Numbered from the stretch's first letter, positions 43,950 through 55,900 are shown. The stretch: 64,000 nucleotides of DNA from Rhodoblastus sp963828185 (GCA_963828185.1 CAWHDV010000002.1:248001-312000); one strand, 5' to 3'. Numbers and translations: made by a program. The notes: generated from the letters alone by a model not told the origin.

Positions 43950-44708
43950 ATGATCGCGGACAGCCCGCTGGCGGCGCATTTCCATCCTTCGCCCAACCAC
44001 GGCGAGCGAAGCGGCGGGCCGGCCGACGCGATCATCCTGCATTACACGGGCATGCCGACCGGCGCGGCGGCGCTCGATCTCCTGTGCAGCCCGGCGGCCG
44101 GCGTCTCCTGCCATTATTTCGTCTGGGAGGACGGCCGCGTCTTCCAGCTCGCGCCCGAGGCGCGCCGCGCCTGGCACGCCGGCAAGAGTTTCTGGAAGGG
44201 GGAGACCGACCTGAACTCGCGCTCAATCGGCGTCGAGATCGTCAATCCGGGACATGATGGAGGCGCGCCGCCCTATCCCGACGCGCAGATCGACGCGGTC
44301 ATCGCGCTTTGCCGCGACATTTCCGGCCGCCTGAAAATCCGGCCGGAGCGCATTCTCGCCCATTCCGACATCGCACCGGGCCGGAAAACCGATCCGGGCG
44401 AGGTCTTTCCCTGGCCGCGGCTGTTTCAGGCGGGCGTCGGCCATTGGGTCGCGCCATCGCCGATCCGCCTCGGGCCGGTTTACGAGCTCGGCGCCCTGGG
44501 GCCGCCCGTCATGGCGCTGCAGCAAATGCTCGCCGCCTATGGCTATGGAATCGAAGCGACCGGCGTCTATGACGCTGCGACGCGCGACGTCGTCGCCGCC
44601 TTCCAGCGGCATTTTCGCCCAGCCTCGGTGGACGGCGTCGCGGATCAATCGACGGTCGAGACCTTGCGGCTCCTGCTGGCGCGCCTGCCCCCGCGAGTTG
44701 ACCGCTGA
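43950..44708 (+). CDS. N-acetylmuramoyl-L-alanine amidase (AmiD type) with peptidoglycan-binding domain
   Basis: A 252-residue amidase_2 enzyme that cuts the bond between MurNAc and L-alanine. The zinc site is formed by ILHYTGM (about 29-35), SCHYFVWEDGRV, SIGVEIVNPG and the motif AHSDIAPGRKTDPG (about 135-148). A C-terminal PG_binding_1 domain (about 184-245) has VMALQQMLAAYGYG and AAFQRHFRP. No signal peptide is seen, so it may be cytosolic in muropeptide recycling (AmpD-like) or exported otherwise. It lies at the far end of the dcw neighbourhood as in related genomes. Confidence 0.88.
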   Translation: MIADSPLAAHFHPSPNHGERSGGPADAIILHYTGMPTGAAALDLLCSPAAGVSCHYFVWEDGRVFQLAPEARRAWHAGKSFWKGETDLNSRSIGVEIVNPGHDGGAPPYPDAQIDAVIALCRDISGRLKIRPERILAHSDIAPGRKTDPGEVFPWPRLFQAGVGHWVAPSPIRLGPVYELGALGPPVMALQQMLAAYGYGIEATGVYDAATRDVVAAFQRHFRPASVDGVADQSTVETLRLLLARLPPRVDR

Positions 44709-44752
44709 GATAGCGTCGACTTTCCGGAATGTTCGGCAAGAGCGACCGGGTC

Positions 44753-45823
44753 TCAGCCCCCGCCGGCCTGCCGCGCCAGCGCCGCCAGCAGATCGGTCTG
44801 GGTGATAAGCCCGACGACATGCAGCGCGCCGTCCACCACCACCACCTCATGCGCCCGGCCATCGGTCAGCTGCGCGACATAGTTCAAGGCCGGGAGGTCC
44901 GGCTTGGCGACCAGCGCCGGGGTGGTGACGGCGGCGATAAAGACATCCTCGCCGATCAGGTCGGCGGCGGTGACCACGCCGGCCAGGATGCCGAGCCGGT
45001 CGACCACCGGCAGGCAACGCAAGCGGCGCGCCCGCATCAGCTCGCGCGCCTCGCCGGTGGTGGCGTCGAGGCCGATGCTGATCACGTCCCGCGACATGAT
45101 GTCGCCGCAGGTCATCGGGCCGCGCGCCCGCTGGAAAGCGCGCAGCTCGACCTGCCGCAACAGCAGTTCGAGATCGTCGCGGCTGATGTCGTAGGTCTCG
45201 TGCAGCTCCGCCAGGACCTCGTCGACGTCCTCGGCGCGAAAGCCGCCGCGCGTTCGCGGCGGACGATCCTGCGTTCCATGCGCCGGCGCCGGCGCCGGCG
45301 CCGCGACATGCGGGTAGGAATGGCGGGTGAAGCGGTGAAACATCCAGGCGAGGCCGACCAGCAGCGCCGAATTCACGCCGATCGGATTGAAGGCGTAGAA
45401 GAAGTTCGGAGCATGGCTGTGCTGGGTCGCCATCACCGTCAGCAGCGCCGCCGCGCCGCCCGGCGGATGCAGGCAGCGCAGGAACGACATCAGCGCGATG
45501 GCGAGGCCGACCGCGACGCCGGTCGCCAGGTACGGATCGCCCATCGATTGACCGACGGCGATGCCGACCAGGCCCGACAGCACATTGCCGCCGATGACCG
45601 ACCAAGGCTGCGCCAGCGGACTGGAAGGCACCGCGAACAGCAGCACCGACGACGCGCCCATCGGCGCGATGATCAGCGGACCCAGGCCGGCTTCCGGAAA
45701 GGCGCGGGCGGAAATGAAGCCGGTGAGGCCGATGCCGAGCAGCGCGCCGAGGCCGGAGATGATCGCGTCACGCGTCGTCGCGCCGGCCAGCGCCGGCGCC
45801 CATTGGCTCTTGCCTTGCGCCAT
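44753..45823 (-). CDS. HPP-family membrane protein with C-terminal CBS pair
   Basis: A 356-residue fusion. The N-terminal HPP domain (about 18-170) has four or five membrane helices and the namesake CLHPPGGAAALL motif (about 117-128), with IIAPMGASSVLLFAVP upstream. A proline/alanine linker follows. Two CBS domains (about 235-355) include MTCGDIMSRDVISI and RRLRCLPVVD. CBS pairs bind adenine nucleotides and often gate transporters. HPP proteins have been linked to nitrite transport in chloroplasts and cyanobacteria; the bacterial substrate here is unknown. The ATG at 45823 follows GGAGAAA. Confidence 0.82.
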   Translation of the reverse strand: MAQGKSQWAPALAGATTRDAIISGLGALLGIGLTGFISARAFPEAGLGPLIIAPMGASSVLLFAVPSSPLAQPWSVIGGNVLSGLVGIAVGQSMGDPYLATGVAVGLAIALMSFLRCLHPPGGAAALLTVMATQHSHAPNFFYAFNPIGVNSALLVGLAWMFHRFTRHSYPHVAAPAPAPAHGTQDRPPRTRGGFRAEDVDEVLAELHETYDISRDDLELLLRQVELRAFQRARGPMTCGDIMSRDVISIGLDATTGEARELMRARRLRCLPVVDRLGILAGVVTAADLIGEDVFIAAVTTPALVAKPDLPALNYVAQLTDGRAHEVVVVDGALHVVGLITQTDLLAALARQAGGG

Positions 45824-45907
45824 TTTCTCCCCGAGCGCCGTTCTTGCCGAGCGTCGACTCGGATTGCCTAATCTATAGGCACACCCTGTCCACGCCGGCA
45901 AGCGGCG

Positions 45908-49627
<3,720 letters not shown>

Positions 49628-49751
49628 GGGGTCTTCCTGCTGTGCGCCAAAGGCGGCGACGAGTTCATCGATTTTCGTCATTGCTGGGAGCGGAGCGGCG
49701 GAGCAATTCGGGCGCCGCACGAATGCTTCGCGCGCGATGGCGGCATCCCGG

Positions 49752-51656
49752 TCAAGCCGAAACCGTCTCCGTCGTCCGCACCCCCAGAAGGTGACACACG
49801 GCGTAAACCAGATCGGCGCGGTTCATGGTGTAGAAATGGAATTGCTCGACGCCGCGATCGAGCAGGTCGAACGTCTGTTCGGCCGCCACTGCCGCCGCGA
49901 TGAGGCGGCGGGTCTGGGGATCGTCGTCGAGCCCTTCGAAACGCTCGCCCAGCCAGTCCGGCACGCTCGCCCCGGTCTTTTTCGCGAAATTGGCGGTCTG
50001 CTTGAAATTCTGCACCGCCGTCACGCCCGGCACGACGGGAATATTGATTCCCGCCGCCAGCACGCGATCGAGAAAGCGGAAATAAATGTCGTTGTCGAAG
50101 AAGAACTGGGTGATGGCGCGCGTCGCGCCGGCGTCGATCTTGGCCTTGAGCACGTCGAGGTCCTGGTCGAAGCTCGCGCTTTCCGGATGCTTTTCCGGAT
50201 AGGCCGAAACCGAGATCTCGAAATCACCGATGGCGCGCAGGCCGCGCACCAGTTCGGTGGAATGGGCGTAGCCGCCCGGCGTCGGCTGGTAAGCCGAGCC
50301 AAGCCCGCCTTGCGGATCGCCGCGCAGCGCGACGATGTGGCGCACGCCGGCGTCCCAATAGCCGCGCGCCACCTCGTCCACCTCCTCGCGCGTCGCGCCG
50401 ACGCAGGTGAGATGGGCGGCGGGTTTGATCGCGGTTTCGCGGACGATGCGCGCCACCGTCGCGTGGGTGCGTTCGCGGGTCGAACCGCCGGCGCCATAGG
50501 TGACGGAGACGAATTTCGGCCGCAGCGGCGCGAGGCGGTTGATCAACTCCCACAAGGACGTCTCCATTTCCGAAGTTTTCGGCGGAAAGAACTCGAAGGA
50601 GACGTCGATCGGCTTGTGATGGCGGCGGCTGCGCCTTTGTTCTTGCATGGTCAGGAACTCTTGCTGTTCTTGCGCGCCGGCGCCGCGCATATCGCGCGCC
50701 AGCCAAAGGGATACGGTGAGTTTTTCCTCGCGCATGTCGCCTCCCGGCGCCAGATCGCGGTGGAAGACCGGGTCAAGCCCTGCCTGGACAAGATAATCGG
50801 CGACTTCCTCGGCCGAAAAGCCCAGGCGGCGATGTTCATGGGTCTCGCGCAGCATTTCGCAGCGGTGGGGGGCAAAATCGACGACGATCAGCCGGCCGCC
50901 CGGCGCCAGCGCGCGCGCCGCCTCGCGCAGGGCGCGGACGGGATTGTCGAGATAATGCAGGACCTGGTGCACGACGGCGAGGTCGACCGAACAGCGCTCG
51001 ACCGGCAGCGCATAAATGTCGCCCTGGCGCAATTGCACATGGCGCAGGCCGGCCTGCTCCAGCTGCGCCCGCGCCACGCCGAGCATGGCCGCCGAAAGAT
51101 CGACGCCGACGGCGCTTTCCGCGTAGGGCCCGAGAATCTCCAGCATCCGCCCCGCGCCGCAGCCGATGTCGAGCAGGCGGCCCCAGCGCGGCGGCTTGTC
51201 GAGCGCGGCGGCGAGGACGGCCGCCTCGACTTCCGCCTCCGGCGCATGCAGGCGGCGCGTCTCGTTCCATACCGGAGCATGCTCGGCGAAATATTTCTGC
51301 GCCTGCGCCGCGCGCGCGGCCCGTACCTCGGCCAGCCGCCTGCGGTCGCCGGCGAGCACGGCGTCCTCGCCGTCCAATCGCGTCAAAACGGCGCGCGCCA
51401 GCGCCGCCGCGGGACCTTTTTCCGCCGCATGGAAAAAGGCCCACGCGCCTTCGCGCCGCCGCTCGACCAGACCCGCTTCGAGCAGCAGCCGCAAATGGCG
51501 CGAGACGCGCGGTTGCGACTGGCCGAGAATGGCCACCAGTTCGCTCACCGCCAGTTCAGCCTCGGCCAGCAGGGCGTAGACGCGCAGGCGCGTCTCCTCG
51601 CCGATGGCGGCGAGGCTGGCCAGGGCTTGTGGCATTGCGACGGTTTGCTCGGTCAT
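49752..51656 (-). CDS. metF: Fusion of ArsR-type regulator, SAM-dependent methyltransferase and methylenetetrahydrofolate reductase (MetF)
   Basis: One uninterrupted 634-codon frame joins functions usually in separate genes. Residues about 10-95: ArsR winged helix-turn-helix (ELVAILGQSQPRVSRHLRLL). About 110-320: class I methyltransferase-like domain (LLDIGCGAGRMLEIL, VDLSAAML, VVHQVLHYLDNP). About 345-634: MetF (VSFEFFPPKTSEME, SVTYGAGGSTR, HLTCVGATREEV, ALRGDP, EKHPES, QFFFDND), which reduces methylene-THF to methyl-THF for MetH. An internal ATG at 50648 could start a separate MetF, but its upstream site is poor. The ATG at 51656 follows GGAAACGGA. An AT-rich palindrome lies 14 bp upstream. 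Confidence 0.88.
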   Translation of the reverse strand: MTEQTVAMPQALASLAAIGEETRLRVYALLAEAELAVSELVAILGQSQPRVSRHLRLLLEAGLVERRREGAWAFFHAAEKGPAAALARAVLTRLDGEDAVLAGDRRRLAEVRAARAAQAQKYFAEHAPVWNETRRLHAPEAEVEAAVLAAALDKPPRWGRLLDIGCGAGRMLEILGPYAESAVGVDLSAAMLGVARAQLEQAGLRHVQLRQGDIYALPVERCSVDLAVVHQVLHYLDNPVRALREAARALAPGGRLIVVDFAPHRCEMLRETHEHRRLGFSAEEVADYLVQAGLDPVFHRDLAPGGDMREEKLTVSLWLARDMRGAGAQEQQEFLTMQEQRRSRRHHKPIDVSFEFFPPKTSEMETSLWELINRLAPLRPKFVSVTYGAGGSTRERTHATVARIVRETAIKPAAHLTCVGATREEVDEVARGYWDAGVRHIVALRGDPQGGLGSAYQPTPGGYAHSTELVRGLRAIGDFEISVSAYPEKHPESASFDQDLDVLKAKIDAGATRAITQFFFDNDIYFRFLDRVLAAGINIPVVPGVTAVQNFKQTANFAKKTGASVPDWLGERFEGLDDDPQTRRLIAAAVAAEQTFDLLDRGVEQFHFYTMNRADLVYAVCHLLGVRTTETVSA

Positions 51657-51669
51657 TCCGTTTCCAGCG

Positions 51670-51690
51670 AGATATAAACATATCTTTATA
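51670..51690. promoter_or_regulatory. AT-rich palindromic operator of the met genes (ArsR-type)
   Basis: AGATAT-AAAC-ATATCT (51670-51685) is a perfect 6-4-6 palindrome, and TATAAA (51673-51678) with TTTATA (51685-51690) forms a second overlapping one. It stands out in a GC-rich region, 14 bp before the start of the ArsR-MetF fusion and about 65 bp before mobA. The size and AT-rich form fit ArsR-family sites, so self-regulation of the met genes is likely; binding is inferred. Confidence 0.6.
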
Positions 51691-51754
51691 CCTCATTTCC
51701 AGGCGAAGCAATGGCTGATCGCCAAATCGGGCAATTCGCGTACAATGGATTGCG

Positions 51755-52402
51755 ATGCCCAACAAAGAGCCCATACTCGGGGTGATCCTCGCCGGCGGCC
51801 TCGGCCGCCGCATGGGAGCGCCGCAAAAACCGCTGCTCGAACTCGGCGGCGTGAGGCTGATCGACCGCGTCATCGCGCGAGTCAAGGACCAGTGCGACGC
51901 GCTGGCGATCAATCTGCACCAACTGACGCCCGAAAGCGCGGCGCCATTCGCCGATTGCGGCCTGCCCCTCATCGCCGACGCCCTGCCCGGCCATGCCGGG
52001 CCGCTCGCCGGCGTGCTGGCGGGGCTCGATCACGCGGAGCAAACGGGATTCGCGCGGGTCGTCACCCTGCCTTGCGACTGCCCTTTCCTGCCCGAAGATC
52101 TCTTTGCGCGGCTTTCGGAGGCGGCGAGCAAGACATTTGACGGTTTTGCGCGCGCAGCGTCCAATAAACGCGACCATCCGGTCATCGCGCTCTGGCCGAC
52201 GCGGCGGCGCGAAGACCTGCGCCGCGCCATGCTGGACCAGAATCTTCGCAAGGTCGGGCAATTCCAGCAGGATTACGATATCGCCAGCGTCGAATGGTCG
52301 TTTTGCGACTGCGACCCCTTTTTCAACATCAACACGCCGGATGATTATTTCCGCGCGCAAGAACTTCTCGCGCGAGACCACGCGGGAACAGAGGAGACCT
52401 GA
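51755..52402 (+). CDS. mobA: Molybdenum cofactor guanylyltransferase MobA
   Basis: A 215-residue nucleotidyltransferase that adds GMP to molybdopterin to make the MGD cofactor. The N-terminal signature is LAGGLGRRMGAPQKPLLELG (about 11-30), with DALPGHAGPLAGVLAGLDHA and VVTLPCDCPFLPEDLF (metal-binding Asp) following. NINTPDDY is at the end. It is the first gene of a tight operon with a TusA-like gene (4 bp gap) and a DUF2478 gene, divergent from the met genes. Confidence 0.93.
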   Translation: MPNKEPILGVILAGGLGRRMGAPQKPLLELGGVRLIDRVIARVKDQCDALAINLHQLTPESAAPFADCGLPLIADALPGHAGPLAGVLAGLDHAEQTGFARVVTLPCDCPFLPEDLFARLSEAASKTFDGFARAASNKRDHPVIALWPTRRREDLRRAMLDQNLRKVGQFQQDYDIASVEWSFCDCDPFFNINTPDDYFRAQELLARDHAGTEET

Positions 52403-52406
52403 GCCT

Positions 52407-52637
52407 TTGCGAAAACTCGATTTGCGCGGACTGAAATGCCCCCTGCCCGTGCTGAAGACGCGCAAGGCGCTTGCGGGGCTTGCGCCCGGCGATCAACTCG
52501 AGGTCGCCTGCACCGATCCGCTCAGCGCCATCGACCTGCCCAATCTCGTGCGCGAGACCGGGGATTGCCTGGAGAGCCAGGATGCGACGGAGGGCGCGCT
52601 GGTGTTCCTCATCCGCAAGGGGGGACGCCATGCGTGA
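52407..52637 (+). CDS. TusA-family sulphur carrier
   Basis: A 76-residue protein of the TusA/SirA/YeeD family with the active cysteine in LDLRGLKCPLPVLKTRKAL (CPxP motif, Cys11). The start is TTG at 52407, preceded by GAGGAG, 4 bp after mobA. The family passes persulphide sulphur to acceptors, including in molybdopterin synthesis and formate dehydrogenase maturation. Its place between mobA and a DUF2478 gene supports a job in molybdoenzyme maturation. It was assigned by motif, size and fold pattern. Confidence 0.88.
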   Translation: MRKLDLRGLKCPLPVLKTRKALAGLAPGDQLEVACTDPLSAIDLPNLVRETGDCLESQDATEGALVFLIRKGGRHA

Positions 52638-53139
52638 ACGCTCCGCGCTGGCGGCGCTGGTCTATGACGAGGGGCAAGGGATCGACGCGCTTTTCGCGGA
52701 GGTGCGGCGCGCGCTCGAAGCACGCGGGATGCGCGTTGGCGGGGTCATCCAGACTCCCTGCGAAGAGACGGTTTACGCCCTCCATATCGACAGCGGCCGC
52801 CGGATCGACCTGATGCAGAATCTCGGCGCCTGCGCCGAAGGCTGCCGCCTCGACACGCGGGCGCTGGCGGAAGCCGCCGGCCTGCTGGCGTCGAGCGTCG
52901 CGGCTGAACCGGACCTGCTTTTGATCAGCCGATTCGGCCGCGCCGAGGCCGAAGGCGGCGGCTTCATCGAGGAAATCGGCGCGGCGGCGGCCGGCGGAAC
53001 GCCGACGCTCATTGGCGTCAGCGTCCGGCGCGCCGTCGACTGGCGCGCCTATGCCGGTGATTTTGCTGAAGCTTTGCCGTTCTCGCTGGAAGCGGTCCTG
53101 AACTGGCGCGACGAGGTCGCGCAAAAGGCGCAAACATGA
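52630..53139 (+). CDS. DUF2478 family protein
   Basis: A 169-residue protein of the DUF2478 family, recognised by LAALVYDEGQGIDALFAEV at the start, LGACAEGCRLDTRALAEA, the DLLLISRFGRAEAEGGGF block (about 96-113) and GVSVRRAVDWRAYAGDFAEA near the end. The block before FGKxEAEG in this family resembles a Walker B-like strand; there is no obvious Walker A, so NTP binding is uncertain. It overlaps the TusA-like gene by 8 bp. The family often sits near molybdate transport or molybdoenzyme genes, as here. Confidence 0.78.
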   Translation: MRERSALAALVYDEGQGIDALFAEVRRALEARGMRVGGVIQTPCEETVYALHIDSGRRIDLMQNLGACAEGCRLDTRALAEAAGLLASSVAAEPDLLLISRFGRAEAEGGGFIEEIGAAAAGGTPTLIGVSVRRAVDWRAYAGDFAEALPFSLEAVLNWRDEVAQKAQT

Positions 53140-53255
53140 CTTTTTTCCTGCAAGACAGCGCGACAAAACAGGTCTAGCATCCGCTCGGCTGCGCATTCCG
53201 TAGGGAATTGAGGCGCCGCCGCTGCCCCTTTGGGCCAACAGTTGAGAGACATGCG

Positions 53256-53522
53256 ATGAAGATCACCCATACGATCGCCCTGATTTCCATGCTCGGCTTC
53301 TCGGGCGCCGCCTTTGCGCAGGCCCCCGCCGCCGCTCCGGCCGCTCCCGCCGCCCCGGCCGCCGCTCCGGCCATGCCCAAGGCGACGGCTCCGGCCATGA
53401 AGGCCAAGACCCCGGCCGCTCCGCGCAGCGCCAAGTCGATGGAATGCTCGAAGCAGGCCGACAGCCAGAGCCTGCACGGCAAGCCGCGCAAGGCCTTCAT
53501 GAGCAAGTGCAAGAAAGGCTGA
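53256..53522 (+). CDS. Secreted PsiF-like small protein
   Basis: An 88-residue protein: signal peptide 1-22 (ending AAFAQA), a long Ala/Pro/Lys linker (about 23-56), then one PsiF-type repeat, SAKSMECSKQADSQSLHG followed by KPRKAFMSKCKKG, with two conserved cysteines. PsiF was first found as a phosphate-starvation-inducible protein in E. coli; its role is unknown. The ATG at 53256 lies behind GAGAGACATGC. A strong terminator follows. Confidence 0.8.
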   Translation: MKITHTIALISMLGFSGAAFAQAPAAAPAAPAAPAAAPAMPKATAPAMKAKTPAAPRSAKSMECSKQADSQSLHGKPRKAFMSKCKKG

Positions 53523-53548
53523 TCGCTTTTTCTTCAAGTCTATCAGAG

Positions 53549-53580
53549 CCGTGTGCAGAGAAATTTGCGCACGGTTTTTT
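53549..53580 (+). terminator. Intrinsic terminator after the PsiF-like gene
   Basis: CCGTGTGC pairs with GCGCACGG (eight pairs, one G-U), with a 10 nt loop and six T residues directly after. It begins 26 bp past the stop codon. Confidence 0.85.
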
Positions 53581-53611
53581 AATTTGAAAGATCAGGCGGC
53601 CGGCTTGAAGG

Positions 53612-54406
53612 TCAGATGCGCCCATGTTCCGGCGTGTCGTGATCGACGGCCCGCGAAAGGGTCGCGGCGACCTCTTCGGCCAGGCAGCGATAACCGCGAT
53701 CATTCATGTGCAAATGGTCGGGGCTGATGAATTCTTCGTGGCCGCTGGCGTCGGCGAGCTTGCGCATGGCTTCGTAGCGGGAAACCAGGCTGACGCCCTC
53801 CTGCCGGGCGATGCGGATGGTCGCTTCGCGCACCGCGACATAATTGGGGTTGGCCGCGAACTTGCGCGTCCATTGCATGCCCACCAGCAATGTGTCGTGC
53901 TGTCCCGCCTTGAGGAAATCCAGCGCGCCGCGCACGGTGGTTTCGTAATCGGCGACGGGCACGCGGGTCAAGGCGTCATTGGTTCCGACCTGCCAGACGA
54001 CGAGATCGGGCGAAAGCCGCGGAATCTCGCGCCGCAGGCGCGCCACGGTCGTCTTCGCCGTCTCGCCGCCGATCCCGAGATTGATCACCTCGAATTTTTC
54101 GCCGGGCAGCGCCAGTTGCAGCAGGGCGTGCAATTGCGACGGGTAGGTCTTGGCGGGCGAACTGGCGCCGATGCCCTGGGTCGAGGACGAGCCTATGGCG
54201 ACAATGCGCACCCGCCGCTCGCTGTTGATCGCCAGGGAAAAATGCGGCAGCGCGGCGACGCGCGAAGGCAGGGCGTCGCCGACGTCGCACGACGCCTCGG
54301 GCGCCACATGCAGCATGCGGGTGAGGGATTCGCCGGGAACGACCGCCGGAAAGGTCAGGAGCGCGGCGATGGATACGACAAGCGCGCGATGCAAGGATGT
54401 CCTCAT
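53612..54406 (-). CDS. Secreted SGNH/GDSL-type hydrolase
   Basis: A 264-residue esterase-like protein with a signal peptide (1-25). The four SGNH blocks are present: block I AIGSSSTQGIG (GSS in place of GDS, about 71-81), block II INLGIGGETAKTT, block III WQVGTNDALT (GxND) and block V ISPDHLHMNDRGY with the catalytic Asp and His. Such enzymes remove acyl or acetyl groups from polysaccharides or lipids. The ATG at 54406 gives the signal peptide. The substrate is unknown; no polysaccharide genes are nearby. Confidence 0.85.
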   Translation of the reverse strand: MRTSLHRALVVSIAALLTFPAVVPGESLTRMLHVAPEASCDVGDALPSRVAALPHFSLAINSERRVRIVAIGSSSTQGIGASSPAKTYPSQLHALLQLALPGEKFEVINLGIGGETAKTTVARLRREIPRLSPDLVVWQVGTNDALTRVPVADYETTVRGALDFLKAGQHDTLLVGMQWTRKFAANPNYVAVREATIRIARQEGVSLVSRYEAMRKLADASGHEEFISPDHLHMNDRGYRCLAEEVAATLSRAVDHDTPEHGRI

Positions 54407-54514
54407 GCGGATTGTGATCGGGGCGCTGCGCGACGGGCAGTCGAGCGAGGACTATGGCTTATGCGCGGCGGCGGGTCCATCGCCCGGAAATACGACAATA
54501 GAATGAAGAAATTC

Positions 54515-54870
54515 CTATTGCTTCCGGATTTTCGTCGTTTCAATCAATAATTGGCGCAAATTCTCGCTCAACTCACTACCCTTGTCTTCGATTTCGTCAA
54601 TTTTCCAATCGTGGGACAGCAAGATCGGCGAGAATATCTTCCCCTCGCGCGAGCCGAGATTGTTGAACGCAGCCTCAACCTTGGCTTTGGCTCCGTCGCG
54701 CGCAAGAAGCGTCACTGTGAGATCACGAATCTCAAAATCCTGTCCTTCGACCAGGAAGTCGTAATCCGGCCCATTGCTCGCCCTCGACGCAGGTCTTCCG
54801 CATTGCGGCGACGAGGGGGGTGATCCGCTCCGAATAGAAGAGGATTTGTTGCAAGGATCCAGCGCGTCCG
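54515..54870 (-). pseudogene. Decayed DUF3828-like gene
   Basis: Read on the minus strand, one frame gives SLQQILFYSERITPLVAAM and then RKTCVEGEQW; after about position 54770 a different frame gives GPDYDFLVEGQDFEIRDLT and continues to LLSHDWKIDEIEDKG and a stop at 54515. The joined order (TPLVAAM ... D-Y-D-F-L-x-x-Q-D ... I-x-D-L ... W-K-I-D-x-I) looks like the DUF3828 family of small secreted proteins. The N-terminal signal region is missing, and one frameshift separates the parts. The base composition is less GC-rich than the neighbours. Family assignment is by eye. Confidence 0.5.
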
Positions 54871-54971
54871 CGCCTGCTTTTTCGGCGCTGATTTAGCCAA
54901 ATCGCCCGACCTCTCGGTTCGCGCGGTCAAGGCGGCGACTCTCGCGCGATACGGCGAAAGCCCTGTTCCTC

Positions 54972-55736
54972 TCACTCCCGCGCGCCGACGAGAGCGTCGA
55001 GCAACGCCGGATCGGCGCCCGAGGCCTTGAGCGCGTCCGGCTTGATCGTCACATCGTCGCCGCAGGCGCGCACGACATGCGGCAAGGTCGTCGGCGACAC
55101 GACGAGGCCGCCGGCTTTCGCGTCGGGCCAGGCGATGAAGGCGAGGTCGGCGTCCTTCAGGAAATCGACGCATTCGGCGTCGCCGTTTTCACGCTTTTCG
55201 CCTTCGCGGTAGAGGCTGGAAAGCTTGTCCGAGGCGATGGTCCCGATCCTTGAGCCGTCTTCGGCGCTGTCGAGCGCGGTCTTCGTCGCGAGGGCGCCAA
55301 CGAGCTTTTTCAGGTCGACAAGTCCGCCCGTATCGAGATCATAGACGAGCGCGAGCACGTCGCTGTCGGGATAGGCGCCGCCACAGAAATAATTTTCGCG
55401 CGCGACCAGGCTGAGGTAGCGCGGGCCGGCCATGACGACCGACACGCTGCGCGCATAATCGCCCTGGCCGGCGGCCTGGGACAGACATTCCTTGACGCCC
55501 TGACGCGCCCGGCGATCGGCGCCGTCGAGCGATTTGTTGATCCGCGCCATCGCCTCCGGCGCGGCGCCGCCCACGATGCGCGGAAAGGCTCCGACGCCCT
55601 TCGACAGCGCCGGGCGGCGCGCGATCTTTACGCTTTTTGGCGCGGCGGCTGAAGCGGGCGCGGCTGGCGTCACCAAGGCGTCGGCGGCGATCATCGCCGT
55701 AACGCCGAGAAAAAACATGCGCGGAACCCGTTTCAT
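54972..55736 (-). CDS. Secreted hypothetical protein (DUF3298-like resemblance)
   Basis: A 254-residue protein with a signal peptide ending near ASAAAPK (about 32). It has five cysteines, an even set for disulphides except one (KECLSQ, YFCGGAYP, AECVDF, VRACGDD and none in the signal). The stretch YFCGGAYPDSDVLALVYDLD followed by GGLVDLKKLVG resembles the GGAHP...YDLxTG...L pattern of DUF3298/RsiV-type domains. No catalytic motif is seen. The ATG at 55736 is chosen since it begins the signal peptide. Confidence 0.6.
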   Translation of the reverse strand: MKRVPRMFFLGVTAMIAADALVTPAAPASAAAPKSVKIARRPALSKGVGAFPRIVGGAAPEAMARINKSLDGADRRARQGVKECLSQAAGQGDYARSVSVVMAGPRYLSLVARENYFCGGAYPDSDVLALVYDLDTGGLVDLKKLVGALATKTALDSAEDGSRIGTIASDKLSSLYREGEKRENGDAECVDFLKDADLAFIAWPDAKAGGLVVSPTTLPHVVRACGDDVTIKPDALKASGADPALLDALVGARE

Positions 55737-55880
55737 CGTCCTGCCCCTTCGCCTCGGCGGCGCCGTCTTTTCCACACGAGCGAACAGCGGATTACGCCGT
55801 GTTGGCGGCTTCCAGCCTTGCTTGGGCCTGGGCGTTTATTGCCTTGATTAAGCTTGCGTTAACCCGTCGATCGACACACA

Positions 55881-55900
55881 TCGTGAAATTTTATTCACGA
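55881..55900. promoter_or_regulatory. 20-bp perfect palindrome, possible operator
   Basis: TCGTGAA (55881-55887) and TTCACGA (55894-55900) are exact inverted repeats around ATTTTA. It lies between the divergent secreted-protein gene and the candidate small RNA on the plus strand, where a regulator of either could bind. No known regulator is assigned. Confidence 0.45.

Noticed and set aside
54515..54780. Nucleotidyltransferase (antitoxin-type) reading of the PDYDF motif
   Set aside because: The G-S-x motif before it is absent, and the whole stretch with QDFEIRDLTV and WKIDEI fits a DUF3828-like domain better.
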